A stretch of DNA of 64,000 nt from JAOADN01 sp049323795 (GTDB taxonomy: Bacteria > Pseudomonadota > Alphaproteobacteria > Rhodobacterales > Rhodobacteraceae). Below the pieces are notes generated by a model that ran no database searches, was not told the DNA's origin, and saw nothing but the letters and a program-made list of their open reading frames with translations. The position numbers and the translations under genes were made by a program. How positions within the stretch are numbered: the first letter of the stretch is position 1; each line of letters starts with the position of its first letter. Location of the stretch: assembly GCA_049323795.1 (NCBI GenBank), contig JBMOOH010000020.1, positions 62,001-126,000 of the forward strand, given 5' to 3'. This document shows, one piece after another, positions 33,876 through 42,420 of the stretch.

Positions 33876-34820
33876 ATGGATGTCCCCCTGTCGGAACGCT
33901 TCGGGTCCGGGGTCACGATGGGCCTCGCCACGCCCGTCACCGGAACCCCTGAGGGTGATCTGTCGGGACTGTCGCTCAGCATCGTCATCCCGGCCTTCAA
34001 CGAGGAAGGCGCGGTGCGCCAGACGATCGAGGACATCCGCCGCGAGATGGAGCGGACGGGCGTTCCCTACGAGATCATCGTGATCGACGACGGCTCGGAA
34101 GACCGCACCCTGGAAATCGCGCGTGCCACCGGCGTCATGGTCGACACGAACCAGGTCAATGCCGGCTACGGCGCAAGCCTGAAGCGCGGCATCAGGCACG
34201 CCCAGTACGAATACGTCGCCATCATCGACGCGGACGGCACCTATCCCGCGCGCTATCTTCCGCAGATGCTCGCTTTGTGCCGCACCCAGGACATGGTGGT
34301 GGGCGACCGCGGCGCGGCGATGAAGAACGTTCCCTGGATCCGGAAGCCCGCGAAATTCATCCTGAACAGGTTCGCCTCGTTCCTCGCCGAACGGCGGCTC
34401 AGCGACCTGAACTCGGGCCTGCGCGTCTTCCGCAAGTCCGAGCTGGTGCCGTTCATCCCGCTCCTGCCGCAGAAGTTCAGCTTCACGACGACGATCACGC
34501 TCTGCATGGCCTGCAACGGCAAGCGGATGATCTACCTGCCGATCGAATACGGCAAGCGCGTCGGCAAGTCGAAGATCCGCCCCGTGGACTTCATCAACTT
34601 CCTCATCCTCGTCCTGCGGATGACGACCCTCTTCAATCCGCTGAGAGTGTTCATTCCGCTCGGGCTGGTTCTGATCGGCCTCGGGACGCTGAAGTTCCTC
34701 TACGACATCTGGATGGACAACCTGTCGGAATCCACCATCTTCGCGTATCTGTCGGCGCTCATCATCTGGTCTCTCGGGCTGATCGCCGACATGATCTCGC
34801 GCCTGCATCTGAGGCCGTGA
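33876..34820 (+). CDS. DPM/GtrB-type GT2 glycosyltransferase with C-terminal membrane helices
   Basis: 314-residue GT2 enzyme. The catalytic domain (about 25-240) has LSIVIPAFNEEGAV, IIVIDDGSEDRT and AIIDADGTYPA, then DLNSGLRVFRK and EYGKRVGKSKIRPV, which is the polyprenyl-phosphate mannose/glucose synthase pattern. Two transmembrane segments follow (about 250-310). Such enzymes load a sugar onto undecaprenyl phosphate, here perhaps as donor for the GT39 transferase encoded at 42413. It overlaps the next gene by one base. Confidence 0.85.
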   Translation: MDVPLSERFGSGVTMGLATPVTGTPEGDLSGLSLSIVIPAFNEEGAVRQTIEDIRREMERTGVPYEIIVIDDGSEDRTLEIARATGVMVDTNQVNAGYGASLKRGIRHAQYEYVAIIDADGTYPARYLPQMLALCRTQDMVVGDRGAAMKNVPWIRKPAKFILNRFASFLAERRLSDLNSGLRVFRKSELVPFIPLLPQKFSFTTTITLCMACNGKRMIYLPIEYGKRVGKSKIRPVDFINFLILVLRMTTLFNPLRVFIPLGLVLIGLGTLKFLYDIWMDNLSESTIFAYLSALIIWSLGLIADMISRLHLRP

Positions 34821-35782
34821 TGTCGGGGGACGGGCGGAGAAAGGGACTGACGCGATGGGTGATCCGGGCCGCCGGTTCGGCGCTCTTGCTCGGCCTCATC
34901 TTCTGGTTCCTGCCGATCGAGGCCGTGGCGGAGGGGATCTCGCGCGTGCCGCCGGCGCTCTTTCCGGCGGTCGTCGGGCTGTTCCTTGCGGGCCACGCGG
35001 TCGCGGCGGCGAAGTGGTGGCTGCTCATCGACCGGCGCATCCCGTTCCTGGTGGCGCTTCAGGCGCATTTCGCGGGGCTGGCCGCAAACCTCTGGCTGCC
35101 GGGGGCAGCGGGGGGCGATGCCGTCCGCGCGGGAGTGGCCCAGATGCGCATGCGCGACGGTGCCGCGGTGGCGGCCGGGGCAGTCGCGGACCGGCTGATC
35201 GACACGCTCGGCCTTGCCTGCCTGTCGGTGATCGGGATCGGGTTGCTGGCGGACGACGCCGGCGGCGCAGGCCGCGCGGCGGAGATATCGGTGCCCGTCC
35301 TGGTGCTGATCGGTGTCGTCGTCTTCCTTCGCCCGGGCATCGTGGTGCAACTCTGGCAGCATTTTCCGGCGCTTCCGGGCCGCGGCCTCGCGCTGCGCAC
35401 GGCGGATGCCTTCACGAGTCTCGGCAAGCGTCCCGTGCTGCTGGCGGTTTCGCTCGCCGTGTCGATGGCAGTGCAGATCCTGTTCATCTTCCTGTCGATG
35501 GCGCTCGGGCGCGCCGTGGGTGTGGACGAGCCCTTTGCCGTCTGGCTGTTTGCATGGCCGCTGGCAAAGATCATCGCCGTCCTCCCCGTCTCGCTCGGCG
35601 GGCTCGGTCTGCGCGAGGCGTCGCTCGCCGCGCTGATGACGCCCTTCGGCGCTGACCCGGCCGAGGTGGTGGCGTCGGGCCTCGTGTGGCAGGCGGTGCT
35701 CTACGCGTCGGGCGCACTCGGGGCGGCCGTGCTTGCGATTGGCGGGGTGCGTCTGCGGCGGCCCGCATCGGTGAAAGAGTAA
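34820..35782 (+). CDS. YbhN/AglD-type lysylphosphatidylglycerol-synthase-like membrane protein
   Basis: 320-residue polytopic protein of the LPG_synthase_TM (UPF0104, flippase-like domain) family: about eight hydrophobic helices, GLAANLWLPGAAGGDAVRAGVA (family G-D-x-x-R region) and VLPVSLGGLGLREASLAALM near the C-terminus. In glycan clusters these proteins are thought to help lipid-linked sugars cross the membrane. It fits the adjacent DPM-type synthase, which needs flipping of its product. Coupled to the previous gene by TGATG. Confidence 0.82.
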   Translation: MSGDGRRKGLTRWVIRAAGSALLLGLIFWFLPIEAVAEGISRVPPALFPAVVGLFLAGHAVAAAKWWLLIDRRIPFLVALQAHFAGLAANLWLPGAAGGDAVRAGVAQMRMRDGAAVAAGAVADRLIDTLGLACLSVIGIGLLADDAGGAGRAAEISVPVLVLIGVVVFLRPGIVVQLWQHFPALPGRGLALRTADAFTSLGKRPVLLAVSLAVSMAVQILFIFLSMALGRAVGVDEPFAVWLFAWPLAKIIAVLPVSLGGLGLREASLAALMTPFGADPAEVVASGLVWQAVLYASGALGAAVLAIGGVRLRRPASVKE

Positions 35783-35785
35783 GGG

Positions 35786-37267
35786 GTGACGGACGACATG
35801 AAGATCGAGGATGTGGCATCGGCCCTGAGCGCGCGGCCGGCGAACGCCAGGCCGCGCGTGACCGTGCTCGGTGCCGGTCCGGCGGGGATCGCGGCGGCCT
35901 ATGCGCTGACCAAGGACCGCAAGGCGGATGTGACGGTCTATGAGCGCGCGCCGGTAGCGGGGGGCAATTCGGCTTCGTTCCAGATCGACGGAATCTGGTG
36001 CGACTACGGCTCGCACCGGTTCCACCCGGTCGCCGACCCCGAGGTCGTCGCAGACGTGAAGGCGCTGCTCGGCGACGATCTTCTCCTCCAGCCCCGCCAT
36101 GGCCGCATCCGGCTCGGCGGCAGATGGATCCACTTCCCGCTCAAGCCGGCCGACGCCCTGATGCGCCTGCCCAAGCCCTTCGCGGCGTCCCTGCTGGCCG
36201 ACATGGCCCTGAAGCCGTTCCGCAGGCGGCCACCCGCGGGCGAAGCGAGCTTTTCCACGGTCCTCCTGAACGGTCTTGGGCCGACCATCGCGGAGAGTTT
36301 CTATTTCCCGTATGTGAGAAAGCTCTGGGGTCTCGACCCCGACAGGCTGGCCGTGACGCTGGCCGAGAGGCGGGTTTCGGGTTCGTCGGTCGGCAGGATC
36401 CTCGCCAGGATGCTGCGGATGCTGCCGGGGATGAAAGGACCGACGACGGGCCGGTTCTACTATCCGCGGCGGGGTTTCGGCCAGATCAGCGCAGCTATGG
36501 CGGACCGGGCGGCCGCACAGGGCGCGCAGTTCCGCTTCAACGCCGATGTGACCCGGATCCGCCACCAGAACGGCGAGGTGACGGGCATCTACGTCCGCGA
36601 CAACGGGCGGGAGCGGCGGATCGACAGCGATCAGGTCTATTCGACCATACCGCTGACCACCGTCGTCCGCCTGCTCGACCCGCCACCGCCACCCGACGTC
36701 GTGCAGGCTGCGCGGTCCATCCGGTTTCGCGGAATGATCCTCGTCTACCTCGTCCTCGGCACAGACAGGTTCACCGAGTACGACGCGCACTATTTCCCGG
36801 AAGCGTCGATCCCGATCAGCCGGATGTCCGAACCGAAGAACTACAGTTCTGCCGGAGAACCGCGGGACCGCACGGTCCTCTGCGCCGAACTGCCCTGCGA
36901 CCCGGGGGAATCGTGGTGGGACATGTCCGACGCGGAGCTCGGGCGCCGCTTCGCAAGCTGGCTGGGCGGTGTCGGACTTCCCGTGACCGTCCCGGTCATC
37001 CGCTGCGAGACCCGGCGGCTTGCACACGCCTATCCCGTCTACGATCTCGACTACCGGCGGCATTTCGAGAGGATCGACAGCTATCTTATGGGCCTGAAGG
37101 GACTCCTCTCATTCGGCCGGCAGGGCCTTTTCGCGCATGACAACACCCATCATGCCTTTGCGATGGCCTATGCCGCGGCGGCCAGCCTGAAGAGCGACGG
37201 GTCGGTCGATGATGCCGCCTGGGCCGCGCACCGTCACGATTTCGAAAGCCACAGGGTCGAGGACTGA
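35786..37267 (+). CDS. FAD-dependent oxidoreductase, UDP-galactopyranose-mutase-like
   Basis: 493-residue flavoprotein with VTVLGAGPAGIAAAYAL as the dinucleotide-binding motif (about residues 25-41), YERAPVAGGNS, and GIWCDYGSHRFHP, which resembles the conserved His-bearing segment of UDP-galactopyranose mutases and protoporphyrinogen-oxidase-like proteins. It is a paralogue of the protein at 48759 (shared DPPPPP, AYPVYD and GRQGL/GRNGL blocks). It may change the ring form or oxidation state of a nucleotide sugar; the reaction is not known. GTG start with GAAAGAG 6 bases upstream; ATG at 35798 is an alternative. Confidence 0.75.
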   Translation: MTDDMKIEDVASALSARPANARPRVTVLGAGPAGIAAAYALTKDRKADVTVYERAPVAGGNSASFQIDGIWCDYGSHRFHPVADPEVVADVKALLGDDLLLQPRHGRIRLGGRWIHFPLKPADALMRLPKPFAASLLADMALKPFRRRPPAGEASFSTVLLNGLGPTIAESFYFPYVRKLWGLDPDRLAVTLAERRVSGSSVGRILARMLRMLPGMKGPTTGRFYYPRRGFGQISAAMADRAAAQGAQFRFNADVTRIRHQNGEVTGIYVRDNGRERRIDSDQVYSTIPLTTVVRLLDPPPPPDVVQAARSIRFRGMILVYLVLGTDRFTEYDAHYFPEASIPISRMSEPKNYSSAGEPRDRTVLCAELPCDPGESWWDMSDAELGRRFASWLGGVGLPVTVPVIRCETRRLAHAYPVYDLDYRRHFERIDSYLMGLKGLLSFGRQGLFAHDNTHHAFAMAYAAAASLKSDGSVDDAAWAAHRHDFESHRVED

Positions 37268-37271
37268 CGGG

Positions 37272-38045
37272 ATGCGGAGGCCGGTGATCGACATCCTGAT
37301 GTATCACTCGATCTCGGGACATGGCGGCCCCACCGCCATCGCGCCCGATGTCTTCGCGATGCAGATGGAGGTCCTTGCGTCCTCGGGCCTGCCCGTGCTG
37401 ACGCTTGATGACCTGCTGGAGGCACGCCGGGGCCTCAGGGCGCTTGCGCCGCGGTCGGTCATCCTGACCTTCGATGACGGTTTCGAGGATTTCGCCGCGG
37501 TGGCCTGGCCGATCCTCGAACGCCGCAGCTTCCGCCCGATCGTCTATCTCCCGACAGGGTTCATCGGCAGGTCGGAGGGCTGGCGGGGAACGGCCGATCC
37601 GCCGCGTCCGCTGATGGGATGGAACGTGATCCGGGCGCTTGCCGGCGAGGGTGTGCTGTTCGGAAGCCACACCGTCAGCCACCCTGACCTGACGGCGCTC
37701 GCGCCCGCTGCGCTGGAACAGGAGCTCGTGGTGGCCAGGCGCGAGATCGAGGACAGGCTGGGCAGGCGCGTGCCTCACTTTGCACCGCCCTACGGCCTGA
37801 CGCGGCCTGCAACACGGCGGGCCGTCGCGCGCCACTACGAGACATCGGCGGGCACCACGCTCGGCACGGCCGCGGACGGGGACGATCTCCATGACCTGCC
37901 GAGGATCGAGATGTACTACTACCGCGACCGCCGCATCTGGGAGCGTCACCTCGCGGGACAGGGCGCGCTCTACCTTGCGCAGCGCCGCACACTGCGCACG
38001 ATCCGCGCCGCGGTGCGGAAGCCCTGGACGGCGATCCGGCCGTGA
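37272..38045 (+). CDS. Polysaccharide deacetylase (NodB homology domain, CE4)
   Basis: 257-residue CE4-type protein. ILMYHSIS at the start, the catalytic TFDDGFEDF (about residues 68-76), and SHTVSHPDLT with the zinc-binding His pair (about residue 135). APPYGLTRP is the third motif. No signal peptide is visible, so it would act in the cytoplasm on lipid-linked or nucleotide-bound HexNAc residues. It starts 4 bases after the flavoprotein stop and overlaps the next gene by one base. Confidence 0.85.
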   Translation: MRRPVIDILMYHSISGHGGPTAIAPDVFAMQMEVLASSGLPVLTLDDLLEARRGLRALAPRSVILTFDDGFEDFAAVAWPILERRSFRPIVYLPTGFIGRSEGWRGTADPPRPLMGWNVIRALAGEGVLFGSHTVSHPDLTALAPAALEQELVVARREIEDRLGRRVPHFAPPYGLTRPATRRAVARHYETSAGTTLGTAADGDDLHDLPRIEMYYYRDRRIWERHLAGQGALYLAQRRTLRTIRAAVRKPWTAIRP

Positions 38046-39586
38046 TGCGCCGATCCCCCGGGCAACGCCCTGGCGGCGCGCCGTCGATGACGGGCACGGG
38101 GATGGGCACGGGGATGGGCAAGAGGTCCTTCAGCACCGGGGTGGCCTGGATCGCGGCGGGAAACTGGATCGAGCAGGCGATCGGATTCGCGCTCTTCCTT
38201 GTTCTGGCGCGGATGCTCGGGGCCGAAAGCTTCGGCATCCTGGCCATGGCGGGCGTGTTCGTGACCCTGTCGGAATTTCTTGTGCGCGACTCGGTTTCCG
38301 AGGGGCTGCTCTCGAACCCGTCGCCGACGCGCGCCGACCTGAATGCAGCATTCTGGCTTCTGGCGGGGTTCGGTGCCGTCCTGTTCGCTGCCGTGACGGC
38401 CGCCGCCCCGGCGCTGGCTGCGCTCTATGGCCAACCCGAGATCGCCCGGCTCGTTCCATGGCTCATGACGACCGTGCCGCTGATTGCGGCGACGGCGGTG
38501 CCCGTGGCGATCCTGCGGCGCGAACTGCGGTTCCGCGCCCTGGCCATCCGGGCCATCGCAGGGGTGGTGGCGGGGGGGGCGGTGGGCATCGGCATGGCCG
38601 CGGCGGGGTACGGGGTCTGGAGCCTTCTCGGCCAGCGCCTTGCCGTCGTGGTCACCAACATCGCGCTCGCCTGGGTCGCGGTGGACTGGCGGCCCGGCCT
38701 CGAGACGGACCGGCAGAGCCTGCGCCGGGCGGCGCACTTCGGCGGAGCCGTCGCCGGCCTGCGGGCCGCTGAACTGGCCGCCGCCCAGGCGCCGGCGCTG
38801 CTGCTCGGCGCGACGCTCGGACCCGTGGCCGTCGGATTCTACACGGTCGCGTGGCGCATCGTCGAACTTCTGTCGTTCCTGATCGTGACACCGGTGAGGG
38901 TGGCGGCGCAGCCCGTCTTTGCCGCGATCAGCCGAGAGGGAGGCCGGTCGTCGGACCTGCTCGTTGCGCTCGCGCGGCTTGCCGGACCGGTCGGGTTTCC
39001 GCTCTTCGCCGGGGTTGCGATCCTTGCACGACCCTTCGTCGAGGTGGCGGTCGGTCCGGATTGGGCGGATGCCGCCCCGATCCTTGCCGTGTTGTCCCTT
39101 GTCGGAGCAAATGCCTGCATCGACCGGGTTCCGCAGGCTTTCTGCCTTGCCTCAGGCCGCGCCGCCGCCCAGACCGCCGCCGCCTGGGCGCTCGTTCTGA
39201 CCGGCGCTGCCCTGGCGGCGCTTGCCCTGCCCTGGGGTCCTGCGGGCGTCGTCACCGGATTTGCGGTGGCGCACTGGATCGTCTGGCCGGCGAGGGTGTT
39301 CATCACGGCCCGCATCGCCCGCGTTCCGGTTCGCGCACTGCTTGCGCCCCACCTTGCGCCGGCCCTTCTGGCAGTGCCGATGGCGGGTTCCGTGGCGCTG
39401 GTGACGGGCGCGCTCGCGCCGGCCTCGCCCGCCGCCGGACTTGCCCTGGGTGTGCTGACCGGAGCGGCCGTGTTCGCGGCACTGTCGGCGGTGTTCCTGC
39501 GCGACCGGCTTGACCTTCTCAGGACGTTCATGCTCGATCCCGCGTCTGCCGCGGCGACCGACGCGAAAACCACCGGAGCGACCTGA
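38045..39586 (+). CDS. Wzx/RfbX-like polysaccharide flippase
   Basis: 513-residue membrane protein with about twelve to fourteen hydrophobic helices, of the MOP/MATE superfamily lipopolysaccharide flippases. GVAWIAAGNWIEQAIGFALFLVLARMLGAESFGILAMA at the start (shown only in part: LARMLGAESFGILAMA) is the classic Polysacc_synt start. It would flip the undecaprenyl-linked repeat unit to the periplasm. The N-terminus contains a duplicated 12-bp unit coding Gly-Thr-Gly-Met (38092-38115), so the true start could be any of several Met codons; TGATG overlap with the upstream stop favours 38045. Confidence 0.85.
   Translation: MRRSPGQRPGGAPSMTGTGMGTGMGKRSFSTGVAWIAAGNWIEQAIGFALFLVLARMLGAESFGILAMAGVFVTLSEFLVRDSVSEGLLSNPSPTRADLNAAFWLLAGFGAVLFAAVTAAAPALAALYGQPEIARLVPWLMTTVPLIAATAVPVAILRRELRFRALAIRAIAGVVAGGAVGIGMAAAGYGVWSLLGQRLAVVVTNIALAWVAVDWRPGLETDRQSLRRAAHFGGAVAGLRAAELAAAQAPALLLGATLGPVAVGFYTVAWRIVELLSFLIVTPVRVAAQPVFAAISREGGRSSDLLVALARLAGPVGFPLFAGVAILARPFVEVAVGPDWADAAPILAVLSLVGANACIDRVPQAFCLASGRAAAQTAAAWALVLTGAALAALALPWGPAGVVTGFAVAHWIVWPARVFITARIARVPVRALLAPHLAPALLAVPMAGSVALVTGALAPASPAAGLALGVLTGAAVFAALSAVFLRDRLDLLRTFMLDPASAAATDAKTTGAT
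38092..38115 (+). repeat. 12-bp tandem repeat in the flippase N-terminus
   Basis: GGGCACGGGGAT occurs twice in frame and encodes Gly-Thr-Gly-Met-Gly-Thr-Gly-Met. A very similar unit, GGGACCGGGGAT, is duplicated at 18546-18569 inside the PglF/CapD-like gene. Confidence 0.85.
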
Positions 39587-40866
39587 TGGCCCCGATGCGG
39601 TCATTTCGCATCGTGATGTTCACGACCTTCTACCCGCCCTACAACTTCGGCGGGGACGGCATCGGTGTGCAGCGGCTGGCCCGGTCACTGGCGCGCCGCG
39701 GCCACGACGTCACGGTCGTGCACCCCGAGGACGCCTATCTTCTCCTCGGCGGCAGTCCGCCCGGCGCGGCCGAAGCGGCGGACGGGGTCCGGCGCATCGG
39801 GTTCCGCAGCCGCATCGGACTGTTGCCGAATCTTCTCACGCAGCAGACCGGCCGCCCCATCCTCCGGGCCGGGGAAATCAGGGCAATCCTCGCGGATCGG
39901 CGCCCGGACATCGTGTGGTACAACAACGTGTCGCTCGTCGGCGGACCGGGGCTGTTCGATTACGGCGATGCTCTCAAGGTCTATGAGGCGCACGAACACT
40001 GGCTGGTCTGCCCGACGCATGTGCTGTGGCGCTATGGCCGGGAGCTCTGCGACGCCCGCGACTGCCTCCGCTGCCAGATAAGCTACCGTCGGCCGCCCCA
40101 GATCTGGCGGATGACCGGCTATCTTGACCGGCAGCTCGACAAGGTCGATGTCATCGTCGCCAAGAGCGAATTCAGCCGCCGCAAGCACGCCGAGTTCGGT
40201 CTGCGCCAGCCGATGGAGGTGGTTCCCTACTACCTCCCCGACCTCGATCCTTCCGCCATCGTCCCCTTCCGGGGCCATCCGCGCCCCTATTTCCTGTTCG
40301 TCGGGAGGCTCGAGAAGATCAAGGGACTGCAGGATGTTCTCCCGGCATTCGAGCGCTGCCCCGACGCCGACCTCCTGATCGTCGGGGACGGCGACTACGC
40401 CGGCGAGCTGAAGCAGCTCGCCGCGGGCAATCCATGTGTGCACTTCCTCGGCCGCAAATCGCCCGACGACCTGGCCGCCTACTACCGGGGCGCGCTCGGG
40501 CTGCTGGTGCCCTCGGTCTGCTACGAGACCTTCGGCATCGTCCTGATCGAAAGCTTCCGCATCGGAACGCCGGTCGTGGCGCGGCGGCTCGGCCCCTTTC
40601 CCGAGATCGTGGAGGCGGCCGATGCGGGTGCGCTCTTCGCAACGGCGGACGAGCTCGCAGCCGCCCTGCGCCGGTTCCGGTCCGATCCTTCCGAACGGAT
40701 GCGAATGGGCGCCGCGGCGCGGGCGGCGTTCGAGCGGCACTGGCGCGAGGATCGGGTGCTGGCGCGCTACGCCGACCTGCTCGCGCGCGCGGCGCACCGG
40801 CGCGGCGATGGCGCGCTTGCAAGGATGCTCGACGCGGGAGTTTTCGAGACCGGCGCGCCAGGCTGA
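39586..40866 (+). CDS. GT4-family glycosyltransferase
   Basis: 426-residue GT-B transferase. N-terminal domain: FTTFYPPYNFGGDGIGVQRLARSLARRGHDV (in part: FYPPYNFGGDGIGVQRLA), the usual acceptor side. C-terminal domain: FLFVGRLEKIKGLQDVLPAF, LIVGDGDY, HFLGRKSPDDLAAYY, and the donor-binding E-x7-E in ETFGIVLIESFRIGTPVVA. No membrane segments. The insertion CPTHVLWRYGRELCDARDCLRCQ has four Cys residues and may bind metal. TGATG overlap with the flippase gene; last gene of the second plus-strand block, converging with the GMC oxidoreductase gene. Confidence 0.88.
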   Translation: MAPMRSFRIVMFTTFYPPYNFGGDGIGVQRLARSLARRGHDVTVVHPEDAYLLLGGSPPGAAEAADGVRRIGFRSRIGLLPNLLTQQTGRPILRAGEIRAILADRRPDIVWYNNVSLVGGPGLFDYGDALKVYEAHEHWLVCPTHVLWRYGRELCDARDCLRCQISYRRPPQIWRMTGYLDRQLDKVDVIVAKSEFSRRKHAEFGLRQPMEVVPYYLPDLDPSAIVPFRGHPRPYFLFVGRLEKIKGLQDVLPAFERCPDADLLIVGDGDYAGELKQLAAGNPCVHFLGRKSPDDLAAYYRGALGLLVPSVCYETFGIVLIESFRIGTPVVARRLGPFPEIVEAADAGALFATADELAAALRRFRSDPSERMRMGAAARAAFERHWREDRVLARYADLLARAAHRRGDGALARMLDAGVFETGAPG

Positions 40867-40878
40867 GGCCCGGGGCGT

Positions 40879-42420
40879 TCAGGCCTCTGCCCGGGCGGTC
40901 CAATCGGCGATGCGGTGGGCGTTCGCCATGACGCCGAGGGTGATTGTCGTCGCGGGAATGGCAGGCAGGCTCGACGCATCGACGAGGTGGACGCGCTTCA
41001 GTCCGAGCGGCCGGCCGAGAATGTCGCTTGCCCCCGGACCGCCGCCGGGGCGGATGGGAAAGGAAGCTCCGGCGTGGAAACCCGACCCCGGCGTCCCGCG
41101 CCGCGAAGCGGGGGTGAGCGGGATCAGCCCGGCGGCCCGGAAGGCGCGCGCCAGCCGCTTCAGCGCCCGGCCCGTCACCTGGCCCGTTTCCGCGTTCGTC
41201 CCGACCGTGGCGCCGAGGCGCCCGTCCCGACCGAGCCGGAGGACGAGCCGGGCCGAATGGTCGGAGTGCAGGAACATCTGCGCGACGACGAGCCTGAGCG
41301 ACAGGGCATCGAGGACGGTCGGCGCAAAAGGCAGCCGGCCGAAGCGCTGCAGAAGATCGCGCCGGTAGAAGTCGTTCCAGGTGTAGATCTGGGCGTGGAC
41401 AAGGCGCGGCGAGATGCGCGGATCGTCGATTTCGGCAAAGATCTGGGCCAGCGTGTGAAGCCGCGCGCTATCCGGCCTCGGTCTGCTCCGCCACCCCGTC
41501 AGCATGGGGAGGAAGGCCTGCTGGCTGTCCCGCAGCGTCACGACCTCAAGCGCCGGGAACGAGGCGAGCATGATCCGTGCCGTCTCGAGCACGCCGGCGG
41601 CGACGAAGACACGCCCGCATCGCAGGGTCTCTCCGCCGGCAAGCGTCACCGTCACTCCGGCGGCGTCCTCGGCGAGGGCGAGGGCGACCTGTCCCGGGCG
41701 GTGATCGACCACCGGCGCGAGGTCCGCGATCGACCTGCGGGCGGACCAGATGAGACCCCATGGGCAGCCGTGCAGGCACATCGCACAGGCGCGGCACCCG
41801 TCGCCCACCGCCTGACGCGCGGCCCCGACGGTGACGCCGAGGGCGCGCAGGCGGTCACGACGCCGGCCAAGCCGTGCCATCAGTTCGCCGGCCTGCGGCG
41901 ACGGGTCGAGGGGCTGACGACCCCTCATCGGCACGGAGGGGAAGAGCGCCTCGAGATCGTCGGGCTGACCGGCAATCGGCAGAAGCGCGGCGACCGCGCG
42001 GTAGTGCGGCGCCATCTCGGCAGGCGATACCGGCCAGTCGCGGGTGTCGTGCGGGCTGTAGGGCAGCACGGCCGCGCCCCACAGGTTCGAAAGCCCGCCC
42101 TCGGCCCGGCTTGCACGCAGGGCGATGCCTCCGGCGCCGTCGAAGGTGGCGGCTTCGGGTTCCATCGCGAAGTCCGATCCGAAGCGCCGCACCTGTCCGG
42201 GCGGGGCGGCGTACTGGGCCGCCCTCCAGCCGTCGCGGTCGGCGGGCGTCCAGTCGTCGGGCGACGAGGACGCCATCGCCTCACGCCTCGCCTCGTCTCC
42301 GGGCGAAGGCCGGCCACCGCCGTCGAGCAGGATGACTTTGCGTCCCTGCGCCACCAGCGCGCTGGCGGCGGCGATGCCGGACGGACCGGATCCTATGACG
42401 ACATCCGCCATCTCAGTCAC
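40879..42420 (-). CDS. GMC-type oxidoreductase with a ferredoxin-like Cys cluster
   Basis: 513-residue flavoprotein. VVIGSGPSGIAAASALVAQG at the N-terminus binds FAD; GGLSNLWGAAVLPYS and the C-terminal PAIPATTITLGVMANAHRIAD correspond to GMC N- and C-terminal signatures. Cys209-x2-Cys212-x2-Cys215-x3-Cys219-Pro is the spacing of a 4Fe-4S ferredoxin motif, unusual for GMC enzymes. Substrate is probably a sugar alcohol or glycan hydroxyl. It overlaps the upstream GT39 gene by 8 bases if the GTG at 42420 is used; the ATG at 42411 is an alternative giving no overlap. Confidence 0.78.
   Translation of the reverse strand: MTEMADVVIGSGPSGIAAASALVAQGRKVILLDGGGRPSPGDEARREAMASSSPDDWTPADRDGWRAAQYAAPPGQVRRFGSDFAMEPEAATFDGAGGIALRASRAEGGLSNLWGAAVLPYSPHDTRDWPVSPAEMAPHYRAVAALLPIAGQPDDLEALFPSVPMRGRQPLDPSPQAGELMARLGRRRDRLRALGVTVGAARQAVGDGCRACAMCLHGCPWGLIWSARRSIADLAPVVDHRPGQVALALAEDAAGVTVTLAGGETLRCGRVFVAAGVLETARIMLASFPALEVVTLRDSQQAFLPMLTGWRSRPRPDSARLHTLAQIFAEIDDPRISPRLVHAQIYTWNDFYRRDLLQRFGRLPFAPTVLDALSLRLVVAQMFLHSDHSARLVLRLGRDGRLGATVGTNAETGQVTGRALKRLARAFRAAGLIPLTPASRRGTPGSGFHAGASFPIRPGGGPGASDILGRPLGLKRVHLVDASSLPAIPATTITLGVMANAHRIADWTARAEA

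Noticed and set aside
32901..34808. Minus-strand 635-codon frame in the second glycan block
   Set aside because: Low-complexity charged composition; antisense to two clear GT2 genes.
34700..37063. Minus-strand 787-codon frame in the second glycan block
   Set aside because: Antisense to the YbhN-type and flavoprotein genes; no motifs.
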